Source: Ligustrum vulgare (Eukaryota > Streptophyta > Magnoliopsida > Lamiales > Oleaceae). Taken from it: a stretch of 64,000 nucleotides of DNA. The stretch is from positions 94,652,925 to 94,716,924 of the forward strand of contig OY743168.1 of assembly GCA_963555705.1 (NCBI GenBank). The letters are read 5' to 3'. The notes under the pieces were generated by a model. That model was not told the origin of the DNA. It saw only the letters and a list, made by a program, of their open reading frames with translations, and did no database searches. The position numbers were made by a program, and so were the translations under genes. Below, in pieces: positions 47,032 through 57,263 of the stretch (positions are counted from its first letter, which is position 1; each line of letters opens with the position of its first letter).

Positions 47032-48271
47032 AATTTATTCTAATTAATGCATATTTTGATCGGTCTTATAACTCTCATATTTTGTATTGTAAAAACTTTA
47101 AATTTGTGTGTTTTGTTGAACCGTCACTGGTAGTGTGCTTTAGTGAATACTTTCATAGCACTTTCAGCATGAAAATATCTATGTGATTCTATTACATTTC
47201 TTGCTATCATGCAAGAAATTTATTAGAATCACTTGTATTGTAAATATATCTTTTGTTAAATGGGAATATCTCTACTTCTTAAACTTTCTTTTCTTGTTAA
47301 TATAGCTTTTATCGAACAATCATTCTGTGTTGTAATTGAAACTACATAGTTTAGTGGATCTACAGTGTGCTGTATCACTTCTGTGAACACCCTATCCTAG
47401 GTATTTTCCACTTCAATGCAAACATGTGAAGCTCTGGTTTCTGTACCTCTCTATCAATATTTGGATTGGCAAACAAGTGCAAATCTGGTCTCTATATATT
47501 TATATAAGACTGAGCATCTCTTTTAATCTCACACAGGCATCATAAACTGAGCATCTCAAATCAGAGTTGTTACCTTGTATGGGAGCCTCAGATAGGCAGA
47601 TCAACCTTCTGGCTCTACTGTTTCTTATTTTGAAAACTCTGTATTTATGTCTGTAGGTTTACTTAAATTGTCATTGGTGCTGTGCTTTAGTGAAATAAAT
47701 CTTTTGTGATTCTACTATATTTCATCCTATAGTACATGAAAAATGTTAAAATCACTTACGTTTAAAATATAGCTTTTGTTAAATGAGAATATCTCTATTT
47801 CTCTACATTATTTCTTGTCCATATTTAACTGTATTTCTTATAACTTATTAGATTGTTAAATATTTGTCTTTTACGTTGAGGTTTTACATTTTTGCCTCCA
47901 CGTTTCAATTTCCCAGCATCTCTTTCATAGGTTCTCACTCCCACGTTCAATTAAAAATTTCTCTACTTATAAATCTTAATGTTAAATGATTGTCTTTTAC
48001 TTTGACGTTATGCATTTTTTCCTTCGCATTTCAATTTTCCGGTATCTCTTTCATTACTTTTTACTCTCACTTGAATTACATATTACTCTACTCATACATC
48101 TTATTACAGACATATTTTTATTACCTGTGTACTTTATTTCTTTTTTTAACCAAAGCATTTCGTACATCTGTTTCATCTTCAATTTTTCTATATTTTTTTT
48201 ATTCGCTTCAATGCTACGCGAATTTTCACATATATAAACAGTTACGTGCAACGCACGTTGCCTTCTACTAG
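47032..48271 (+). other. Helitron 3' region with terminal hairpin
   Basis: Contains the 3' UTR of the RPA-like gene and further tandem duplications (about 47145-47280 related to 47685-47820; a period of about 126 bp for 47866-47990 and 47992-48115). The terminal stem-loop (ACGTGC/GCACGT at 48244-48258) and CTAG at 48268-48271 close the element. Confidence 0.7.
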
Positions 48272-49030
48272 TATATAAAAAAAAGCAAGATAAAAATAAC
48301 TTATTTAAAAAAAAAAAAAAGTTCAACAAACAAATAAATTGTAAATAAAACTTTTTTTTTTAAAGAGACGAACAATTTTAAAAAGAAAAGAAAAAAAATT
48401 TTATAATGATCATAATTTCTTATTTTTTATTAGTTTTGTAAATGTTGCATTTCCTATTTTGATTTTTTTTTTTTTAAGTTTTTGAATTCAATAATATTTT
48501 GTATTAAAATGTTATTGTACTTTGTTTTTATTTAATATGATTTTATAATTAATATATTTTCATAAATTTTGATTGAAATCACTATCACAATTATAATCTC
48601 GTGCATCAAACGGATGAAAATAATAGTTAATATAATATTAAAGTATAAATGATATATAAGAAATATAATAAATTTCAGGTCTAATATAACTCCACCAAAC
48701 ATGCTCAATCTTTTACAAACGGGTATAATTCTAAGGAGACATTAATAATTGATATATTTTTTTTAAGTGATATCGTTGTGTGAATACAAATCAAATGCAT
48801 AATTGTGGATTTGCATTTTTTTCTTCAAAAAAATAAAATAAAATAAAATAATCAGTGCAGCATATTGCACAACATTTTCAATACACCGGTGATAACCATC
48901 GTCAATAATTCTAAAATCCATTTCAGATTTATAACGTAAACTATCAAAGATTAAAATGGACGCTGACTCAAACTGAATTTTAACGTTTCGACTACAGAAA
49001 GTAGATAAAGACATTAAGCTCACAATCAAT
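48272..49030. other. AT-rich spacer
   Basis: No gene supported; several poly-A and poly-T tracts. It probably contains the truncation point of the following retroelement. Confidence 0.5.
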
Positions 49031-49344
49031 TCCCCCCCACACTTAGACAAAACAATGTCCTCATTGTAAAGCAAAACAATAAAAGGGAAAAAAGAAAAGA
49101 AACTCCCTCGGTCTAATGTGGTGGTTGATCGGCACGGGGTCTCTGCAACTGTCGAATCTCCTCCCGAAGGGCTCTCTGCTCTTTTAGCATAAGTTGCTGA
49201 TCTTCTTGCATGGCATTCAGCTGAGTTTGGAAGGCTCGCATCAATTCCAGCATCTGCAGTTCAAAAGGGGTAGGAGCAGGGGTACGTGAGTGAAGCAGTT
49301 TTTTTTTTTTTTTTTTTTTTTTGAAATGTGAAGTTTCTGGAATT

Positions 49345-49502
49345 ACGGCCGTGAATGTCTCACTGACGTCCGTAAGTCCTAATCTGAAAAAAATAGCAAG
49401 CATCCACTACGGCCGTAAAATCAAGTCTCACGGCCGTAAGTTGGCCTCTGAATAAATTTACTGGAATTGTGTTACGGCCGTACTTGAGTACCTTACGGCC
49501 GT
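49345..49502. repeat. ACGGCCGT palindrome array, internal copy
   Basis: Five exact octamers (starts 49345, 49409, 49430, 49474, 49495) and a variant ACGTCCGT at 49366 form three pairs, each 21 bp apart, repeating every 64-65 bp. The spacing matches the array in the LTR. It lies between the gag-protease stop and the polypurine tract. Confidence 0.88.
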
Positions 49503-49679
49503 AACAAGGCCACTGATTTTTTTTTTTTTTTAATAAATATGAGAATGAAATGACTAAATGAAATAAACCAAAAATGAAAATACGAAAATAAAGGGTTGAG
49601 GGGATAAAGAAACTCCCTCCTCGGGTTGCCTCCCGAGCAGCACCTTTGTTTACAGTCGTTGGCTCGACCGAGTCCTTTT

Positions 49680-51998
49680 TCAACCGGGATTAGGTGGATT
49701 TCCAAAGCTCAACTTCTTTTTCATATTTTTCATTAGGGCCTGCAAAATAGGGGGAAACTTCTCATCAGCCACTGGTAGGGTGGTATAGAAGTTTTCACCT
49801 GGTTGTGATGGCTTTGGACAATCATTAAGCTCAGCAACAGTTTCCTGAAATGGAGAATAACTCACAACAGTAGAATGAACTTTGTTAGCATCATTAATGT
49901 GTTTCATGGAGTCATAAATATTGAACTTAACAATTTCATTATCAAACTCCATGGTAAGTATACCATCACTAACATCTATCTTAGTTTTCGATGTTTTTAG
50001 GAATGGTCTGCCTAACAAAATAGGAGTGGGGTTTGGAGAGTGATCATCATTCATGTCTAACACATAAAAATCTGCTGGAAACACTAAACCCCCTACTTGT
50101 ACTAAAACATCTTCAACTACCCCATCCGGATATGCATTGGAACGGTCGGCTAGTTGAATGATAACACTAGTTTCAGTCATTTTAGCAAGTTTCAATGAAG
50201 TGTACGTAGATCTAGGCATTACATTTATGGATGCTCCTAGGTCTATCAATGCACGATCTATCCTAGTGTTACCTATTTGACAGGGTATGGTAAACATACC
50301 TGGATCCTTGCACTTGGGAGGCAATTTTCTTTGAAAAAGTGCAGACACGGATTCACCCATTCTTACCATCTCATTTCCATTTAGCTTTCTCTTATTGGTG
50401 CACAGATCCTTCAAAAACTTTGCATATCGGGGAACTTGTTTGATAGCATCCAATAATGGAATATTGATTTCCACTTTCCTGAACATCTCGGGTATATCCT
50501 TTTCCTTGCCCTCCTTAGTCGCTTTTGCTAACCTGCCAGGAAAAGGAGGTGGAGTCAATTTAGCAATTGAGTTAAAGTTGGATTTTACCTGCGGGTTTTG
50601 CGAAGTGCTGTTTTTCTTTCCGACCCCTTCCTTTTCATCTTCATCCATTTCAGGTGCAGCCGGTTCCAATTTCGGACCCTCAATTTCCTTCCCGCTCCAG
50701 AGAGTTATGGCGCTCACGTTTTTGGGATTCACCTCGGGCTGTGATGGTAGCTTCCCTCCAGATTGTGCCTCCAATCTATTTATGGCAATGGCCATTTGGC
50801 TCATTTGATTTTCCAGATTTTGAATGCTTGACTTGGTATCCTGTTGGAATTGCATCCTATTAGTTGCCAACATATTAACCATATCCTCAAGAGACATACG
50901 TTTTTGTTGATATTGCCCCTGAGATTTGTTGGAGGGGAAACCCGGGGGTTTATTATTTCCGTAGCTCAGGTTGGGGTGATCTCTCCACCCGGGGTTGTAC
51001 GTGTTTGAATATGGGTTGTACTGTTGCCTTTGAAATGGAAACCCTTCTGCGGCCTTTACCTGTTCATTGTTTTCTTCTTGCAATACCGGACATGTATCCG
51101 TTGGATGTCCAAAGTTCGAACAGATTCCACAGGCTTTGGCTTGCTTCGAATTCCACACAGCAAGCTGCTTAACAAGATTCGTCAGTTCATATAATTGACC
51201 TTCAATATTGGAACTATTTGCCTCGTTCACTCAGCGGACTTGGGAATCTCGGGTTGAATTGAATTGTTGAGTATTTTCTGCCATATTAGAGATTAAAGCT
51301 CGCGCTTGTTCCGACGTCTTGTCCATCAGTGCTCCTCCACTTGCGGCATCTATCATGTTTCTATCCATCGGTGCTAAGCCTTCGTAGAAATACTGCACCA
51401 GGAGTTGCTCACTGATCTGATGGTGGGGGCAGCTCGAAATGAGTTTCTTGAAGCGCTCCCAGTACTCATATAATGTCTCGCCATTGCTTTGGCGAACCCC
51501 GCAAATCTCCTTCCGGATAGTCCCCACCCTAGATGCAGGGAAGTATTTTTCCAAAAAGAGTCTTTTCATGTCGTTCCAAGTAGTAACTGTTCCCGATGGT
51601 AGGCAATAGAGCCAGTCGGTTGCGGCATCCTTCAATGAGAATGGGAAGGCTCTCATTTTTATTTGTTCCTCGGTAATGCCCGTGGGCCTCATACTGTCGC
51701 AAACCACATGGAACTCCTTTAGATGTCTATATGGATCTTCACCGGCATGTCCCCGAAAAGTAGGTAGAAGGTGGATCAACCCGGATTTTAGCTCAAAGGT
51801 TCTTCCTTCTTCTACCGTTGGAAAACTGATACATAAGGGCTGTTGAGCCACATCGGGAGTAGCCAGTTGTTTAAGAGTTCTGTTGTCGATGTTGTTAGCT
51901 GCCATTTGTCGTGCTGCTCTCCTTTGCTGTCGAAAAGTCCTCTCAATTTCTGGGTCAAGATCAAAAAGTTCACAATTAGTTGACCGAATTTTAAGCAT
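49680..51998 (-). pseudogene. Ty3/gypsy Gag-protease polyprotein, one stop
   Basis: One minus-strand frame from ATG 51998 to TGA 49680-49682, broken only by TGA at 51231-51233 (CGA expected to have mutated). The first part is a retrotransposon Gag domain (FRGHAGEDPYRHLKEF, DAATDWLYCLP, FLEKYFPASR). A zinc-knuckle-like CGICSNFGHPTDTCP follows near 51110, then the ITLWSGKE motif. The aspartic protease has a DLGA active site where DTGA or DLGA is usual in this lineage, with ILLGRPFL downstream. Gag forms virus-like particles. The protein stops after protease without any polymerase. Confidence 0.88.
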
Positions 51999-52132
51999 AT
52001 AAGCAAGGGAGTACAAAAATAATATTATTTTTTTTTTGAAAAATTATATAAATAAAATAGAAAATAAAATAAAAATAAATTAAATGCAGAAAAATAAAAT
52101 TCTAATTGATTAAACACTAAATTGGTTAACCG

Positions 52133-52150
52133 TCCCCGGCAACGGCGCCA
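52133..52150 (-). promoter_or_regulatory. tRNA-Asp primer binding site
   Basis: On the minus strand this reads TGGCGCCGTTGCCGGGGA, the primer site complementary to tRNA-Asp used by many plant Ty3/gypsy Tat- and Athila-type elements. It lies 6 bp from the LTR end. Confidence 0.85.
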
Positions 52151-53213
52151 AAAATTTGATGTGTGTCGCAATGCACCAAAATAATAAATAATTCCTTACT
52201 TGCTAAATATTAATTAATAATGTAGTAGCGAGAGTAAGGGTCGATCCCACGAGGAACAGAAACTAATTTTAGTTGTTCGATCAATTAGAATGGAATGGGG
52301 GGTTTTTTTGTTTGAATTGCTTGAATGAAAACTATGCATAAAATAAATAATTAAATATGACTAGAAAATTAATATGAGAACAAATCTTGTTCTCGGGTTC
52401 GGTTGTGCCCTCAATTAATGTTATACTTTTCCTTGTAACGTGTTTCTATTCCTAATTCAATTATCAATCATAAATAATCAACAAGCTCTGATTATCTAAA
52501 TTCTTCCTTATGTGTATTGATTCAAAATAAGCTCTTTGAACCAATTCTAGTCATGGACAATCCTAAACAAGCTCTTAGGATTTAATGCACGACTAGTATG
52601 AAAATTTTGAAGAATAGATTGAATTGGATCGTTAATTACACAAGCTCGAATTAATCAATCCAAGTTGAATTATTACTAAACCTGCACGAGATTTATTTGC
52701 TACTAAAGTAAAGATTCAATGACAATTACGGATCAAGAATCTAAACATAGCATATTCATGAATCCAAAGATCAATAATCCAATTGGCCAAATTAAACTAT
52801 TAATCAAATAAACTCAATTGAACATTCAAAACATAATAATCCAACAATTGAAATAAAGGAATAAATTCACGCTAATAATTTGTAGGAAAATAAAATAACA
52901 TAATTAAGTTAACACAACTTCCCCTTTGAACAAGATATGGAATTTAGCCTAGCATGGTTGTGGTAGATTCTTCAAGTTGCTTCATGAATTCCATTATTGT
53001 TGATATTCTTGCGCTTGAAAATCTCCCAAGAATGCTCTATATTTTTCTCTCAATTTTCCTCAATGTCCAGCCTCTTTCAAAAATAATACAAGTCTCCTTT
53101 TCTTGTCATGAAGTTCCCTTTTTATAGCCTCAATTTCGTGCCCTAGCTTTGGGACCAAGAAATCCCAAATTATGGAAATAATTGAAATAAGGAAATTTTT
53201 GACTTGAATAGTT

Positions 53214-53442
53214 ACGGCCGTGAATTTCCTTTTACGGCCGTAACACGGTTTCTGCATATTTTCCTTAATTTGAAGTTACGGCCGTGACATGTCCATTTAC
53301 GGCCGTAATTATGTTTCTGCGCATTTTTATCTTTTGAGGGTTACGGCCGTAAATCCTCCTTTACGGCCGTAAACGTGTTTCTGCTTATTTTCTTCTTGAT
53401 TCATCATACTTTTACGGCCGTGACTTTATTTCCTTACGGTCG
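53214..53442. repeat. ACGGCCGT palindrome array, LTR copy
   Basis: Seven exact ACGGCCGT octamers and one variant (ACGGTCGT) start at 53214, 53234, 53278, 53299, 53343, 53363, 53414 and 53435. They form four pairs with 20-21 bp between starts, in tandem units of 64-71 bp that also share GTTTCTGC. The array lies in the 5' LTR. Confidence 0.9.
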
Positions 53443-53729
53443 TAACCTTATTTGCACCTAAGTCCCCAAACTTCAGTTTTTAGTGCAATTTGGTCATTTT
53501 TTCTTCTTTTCTCCTCTTTTAGGATCCTATACAACATGAAACATAAAATGCATTAATAATACTTAGATAGAATCACATTATGGCATATTCAAAGATATAA
53601 GTGTATAAAATAAAAGTAAATATCACACTGATCAATTATGCACCTTATTCAAAAACAAGTCGGTCGAAAGAATTTCATTGGTATCCAAAGAATGTGATCA
53701 TTATACGGATGTTTTTCAGCATATGTAAA

Positions 53730-55010
53730 ACAAGAGTAATTGGTGCAAAACATTTCTATCTTTGAACTCTTTTGCAGAATTTATCTCAACCTTTTTTTTT
53801 TTTTTTTTTTTTTGACAATTTTATCTCGACCCTCCATTTTCATGAAATTAACGTACATGCCATCCAAAAATCTGTTAATTGATCAATAAATCATCATTTG
53901 ACCATTATATTGATGGACAAGAAAGTCTTTTTACGTTATTTAATTAAAATTATATAATAAAAACAAAAAATAAAGGGTTAATTTCACCAATGATCACCGA
54001 AGTTGTAACAACACCTCAAAACAGTCATTGAAGTTATAATTTTGGCCTCAAAAAATTGCAAAGAGGCTCCCGTCTTCCTTCGTCTTTCCAACCACCGCCT
54101 CAGCTACTACACATACCACCACCTCCCCAGTGATTTGATAAGTGCAAGTAATCCTTCTTTTTTTAGCTTTGACATAATTTTCCCCCTAGAAAGCTTCTGC
54201 ATCAAAAGTTCTCTCGTACAAGAGTGTGTAGATACATTGATCTAAATTTGGCTTCTTTATGTATTTTTCAATCCGTCAAGGGCAGTCCTGAGGCCGTGAG
54301 AGAGCTGTGATGAACAGGGCACCATGATTTTTGGGACATCAAAAATGAAAAATATAGTAGGTTATATTTTATTTTTGATTTTTTAAAACAAAAATAATTT
54401 ATACCAGTGAACATCTTTTAAACAGTTAAACATACGCCTAGTGCCCATTGCCCATTTTCCACATAGCCCAAACTTAACTCTAGATTTCATCTTATAGTCT
54501 TCACTCTTCAAAGTTCAAAATTCTCACTACTTTATCTTCTCTTCTCTTCTCTTCAACAAAAATAACACAAAAATTATTGTCTTTCATTGAATTTTTATAC
54601 AAAGGATTTGGAAGTTGTGTATCGCATCTTTTGAAATTGAATGAAAAAATATTATTCTTATAACTTATAAAGTATCTTTGCTTTTTTATTGTTGGGACGC
54701 AAACATCTATCATCTATGATTCTATTTTGATAATGAGTTAATTATTAATTATTGCAACTTTGGTGACCATGGTGAACCATTTATTTTTTTTGTTTTTATT
54801 ATATAATTTTAAATTAAATAATGAAAAAGACATTCTTGTCCTTTATTATAATGGTCAATGGATGATTTATTAGTTAACTAACAGATTTTTGGATGATAAG
54901 GACGTTAATTTCGAGAAATGGTGAAGGTATGGATGAATTTTGCCAAAAAACAAAGGTTAGGATGAATTTGACAAGAGAGTCTAAAGGTAGAGACGTTTTG
55001 CTCTAATTAC
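53730..55010. mobile_element. foldback / long-TIR DNA element
   Basis: The outer about 280 bp on each side are inverted copies of each other, roughly 75% alike. The left side reads AAGAGTAATTGGTGCAAAAC, with later blocks AAATCTGTTAATTGATCAAT and ATTATATAATAAAAACAAAA. The complement of 54740-55010 gives the same order. No matching target duplication was found. The middle (54010-54730) has no recognised coding sequence, so it is a non-autonomous element of foldback or Mutator-like shape. Confidence 0.7.
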
Positions 55011-55820
55011 CTTGTGAAACAATTACTATTTCCTTTTGAAAGGTTGAACTCTAACCTTAAGATACCCTACAGCTCCTATTAAGAAATCGATACCCAGAAA
55101 TAACCACAAAGCATATACGAACAATAACTCAAACAAAACTTCAGAAACTTTTATAAAACTTCAAACCACAAAGAAATTTAACTACAAATACACAGATAGC
55201 TTCTCTTAAACAAAAGAAATCAGAAAACCTAGAACAAACTCGCAAAACCACAAAGAATACTCTACAGAATAACAATCTGTATACAAATCACAAAGAATTA
55301 CTGATTTTACACGAAGAATCAGTAAAGAAACCACAAAGAGATGCGAGAAATCAGATACAATATTAGGGTTTTCTGTAAAAATGAGAGAGACGAAGTTGAG
55401 AGATCAGAATGGATGATTCTGGAGGATTGTGATGTTTTGAGAGAATCAAGCAAGCCTTATCTCTGAATGAAGGGATGAGATCAAAAGGGGATGATCCAAC
55501 GGTATAGATAAAGGCGGTGAAGGAAATGGGCTGATGAACCGGGTCACCAGACTTGGGCTTCCATCTCATTCCGGTCCAAAACAATAATATAGATATTGGG
55601 CTTGAAAAATGGGCTTTGATCTGGTTCCTGTCCAATACTCAGCATATGAGGGAGTTTGGGCTGCAACAATCTGGTTTGAAAAATTGGGCTGTCAAAATTG
55701 GATTTACATACTCCACCTCAATTTGGATCAGCTCACCTGTAAATATCATAATTCAAAGCAGTATCAAAATTCTAACAAATTAAGAGAAATTAAAGCATCT
55801 TTAAATTTATTTATAGGTAT
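55011..55820 (-). promoter_or_regulatory. orphan promoter/leader-like region
   Basis: On the minus strand the stretch around 55360-55565 reads like a plant housekeeping promoter and leader. It has GGGCCC/TGGGCT-type boxes (AGCCCA complements at about 55530-55555 and several on the plus strand to 55690), a pyrimidine-rich leader, and the telo-box AAACCCTAA (complement at about 55365-55373). No coding exon follows on that strand; the foldback element starts at 55010. Confidence 0.4.
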
Positions 55821-56493
55821 TGTTGACCACAAAATCCGGCTGGACCTTGGACCAACACGTCTCAGCTCCTCCCTCTTGAACACGTGGATCTCCTGCGCAC
55901 TAAGACAAACAATCAGCTTGCAAAGGGGGCCGAGGTGGCTCCCGTTTGCACTCCGATGCCTAAGTCAGTGCTCATTTTAGGCAAATATATATTGGGTGCG
56001 GGAGATAAAAGTGTGTAAAAGAGAGAAAAGGGAGTGAGAGAAATATAGAGTTAAGAGTGAGAAATTGCTAACCCTTTACTTGGAGACAATTGTGCTTCAT
56101 TTATAGTGAAACTTCTTGTCTCGGATTGCGACACGTGGCATACTTTACACTTGTCATCACCCTAGCTTATGGATGTGACAATCTTGCTTTTCAAACCGTA
56201 ATCATTGCTACATTTCGTAGGGGATGGGCGCCTGTCACGTCTGGGTAAAGGCAGCGTCCCATCACTGACTCCGTCTCTTTCTTCTGGTCAACGCCATAAA
56301 GCACCCCGGATGGGTATAAAGCACATCGGACGGGGCGTTAACCAGGTCGGCTAAAGAGGTTTGCTTGACATACCACCTCTGCATTCATCCCAAGGTGATA
56401 TTCTAGGTCTTAGCTGTGGGTCAAGGTCCATTGGGCCATTATTGGGTCTTCGCTGGTGGATCGCTGTACCTTTCTTTGGGCCCGCTTTCAACA
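55821..56493 (-). repeat. 3' LTR of Tat-type Ty3/gypsy element
   Basis: 673 bp with perfect 6-bp terminal inverted repeats TGTTGA...TCAACA. The adjoining sequence on the minus strand is the purine-rich GGATTTGAGGGACTAG, a polypurine tract directly before an LTR start. The outside flank is GGTAT; the partner LTR lies beyond the window, so the duplication cannot be checked. Confidence 0.75.
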
Positions 56494-57263
56494 CTAGTCC
56501 CTCAAATCCGAAGGGATCATTCATGGTCGTGTAGGATTTGCCATGATTTCACAGCGTTAACTTTTTATGGATTTCAATGAAGAAATTCCTTAGGTAAGGT
56601 TCGGATCCACATCATAGCCGACCTTATGCCTCGGATTTTCTCTCCCCCCACCGGCCAGGATCATATCAGCGCATTTCTTAGGCGGCGCATTCAATTCGGA
56701 GGGGCTATCGGTATTTATTTCCAAGAAATATATATATAAAAGGGGAGGGGGGCACCATTTCGCAGCGCGTGGCATACACCGTGGTAGCTGAACGGTTTTT
56801 GTTCCTCCCTTTGACGGCTGGTGCTTTGATTAGCTCATTTTCCAAGAAGCATGGGTTACCCACATTAATCATGCGGCTCACGAAACTCAAGGAATTTAGA
56901 CCGTTAGGATGCCTATAAATCCTTCTTCATTTTACCATTTCACCTTTTACCATTTTCTTAGAATCTTCTCAGCCATACTTTCGCGAAAACTTGCGCCGTC
57001 TCTCTCTTCCTTGCGAGTTTCGTGTCTTTTCTTCTAGGGTTTTCCACCCAGCATCCACCCTTAACATTCCACAGTTTTCCTTGGCGAGTTCTTCATTTCA
57101 AGTGCACAGTGTCAAGCATTCGTCTTTTGAAGGTAAATCTCTTTATCCCTGTATATGTAAGACATTCTTACTTTTAGTTTCTCATTGTGGGTTTGAGAAT
57201 TTTGTTTTTGCACTTTGTTTTTCTTTTGTTGAGTCTGACTTTCCTTTAAAACAAAAAGAAAAA
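56494..57263 (+). promoter_or_regulatory. polypurine tract copy and promoter region of the antisense ORF
   Basis: The polypurine tract (complement of 56494-56513) is followed by about 240 bp, then TATATATAAA at 56731-56740 and a G-rich stretch, which fit a plus-strand promoter for the ORF beginning at 57264. A leader with frequent TTTC and TCTC tracts follows. Confidence 0.5.

Larger units (their letters stand above)
28175..48271 (+). mobile_element. autonomous-type Helitron, about 20.1 kb
   Basis: The 5' end is A|TC followed by ACTATATATATATACTATAT. The 3' end has the stem-loop ACGTGC-AAC-GCACGT (48244-48258), then CTAG at 48268-48271, then T. This gives the expected insertion between host A and T without target duplication. 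Inside are exactly the two genes plant Helitrons are known to carry: a Rep-helicase gene (31221-38472) and an RPA70-like gene (41891-47031), both on the plus strand. It is large because of long introns and nested DNA (a 2389-bp solo LTR and many internal tandem duplications). Rep has one frameshift and the LTR insertion, so this copy is probably no longer autonomous. Confidence 0.85.
49031..53627 (-). mobile_element. gag-protease-only Ty3/gypsy-type element (TR-GAG-like)
   Basis: Minus-strand element. The 5' LTR is about 52157-53627 (starting TGTGATATTT on its own strand), followed by a tRNA-Asp primer site and gag-protease. A hairpin CTCGGGTTGCCTCCCGAG comes next (49620-49637), then a purine tract AAGTGTGGGGGGG (complement of about 49029-49042) preceded by the GAGGACATTG-type motif. 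No RT, RNase H or integrase is present between protease and polypurine tract, so it is non-autonomous by structure. A matching 3' LTR is not recognised beyond the tract, so the left end is truncated or rearranged. Confidence 0.72.

Noticed and set aside
49031..49042. Start of a 3' LTR after the purine tract of the gag-protease element
   Set aside because: The bases beyond the tract do not match the start of the 5' LTR (TGTGATATTT), so no 3' LTR was called.
49345..53442. Regular short repeats resembling a CRISPR array
   Set aside because: The repeats are 8-bp palindromes in 65-bp units with related spacers, inside a plant retroelement; no cas genes.
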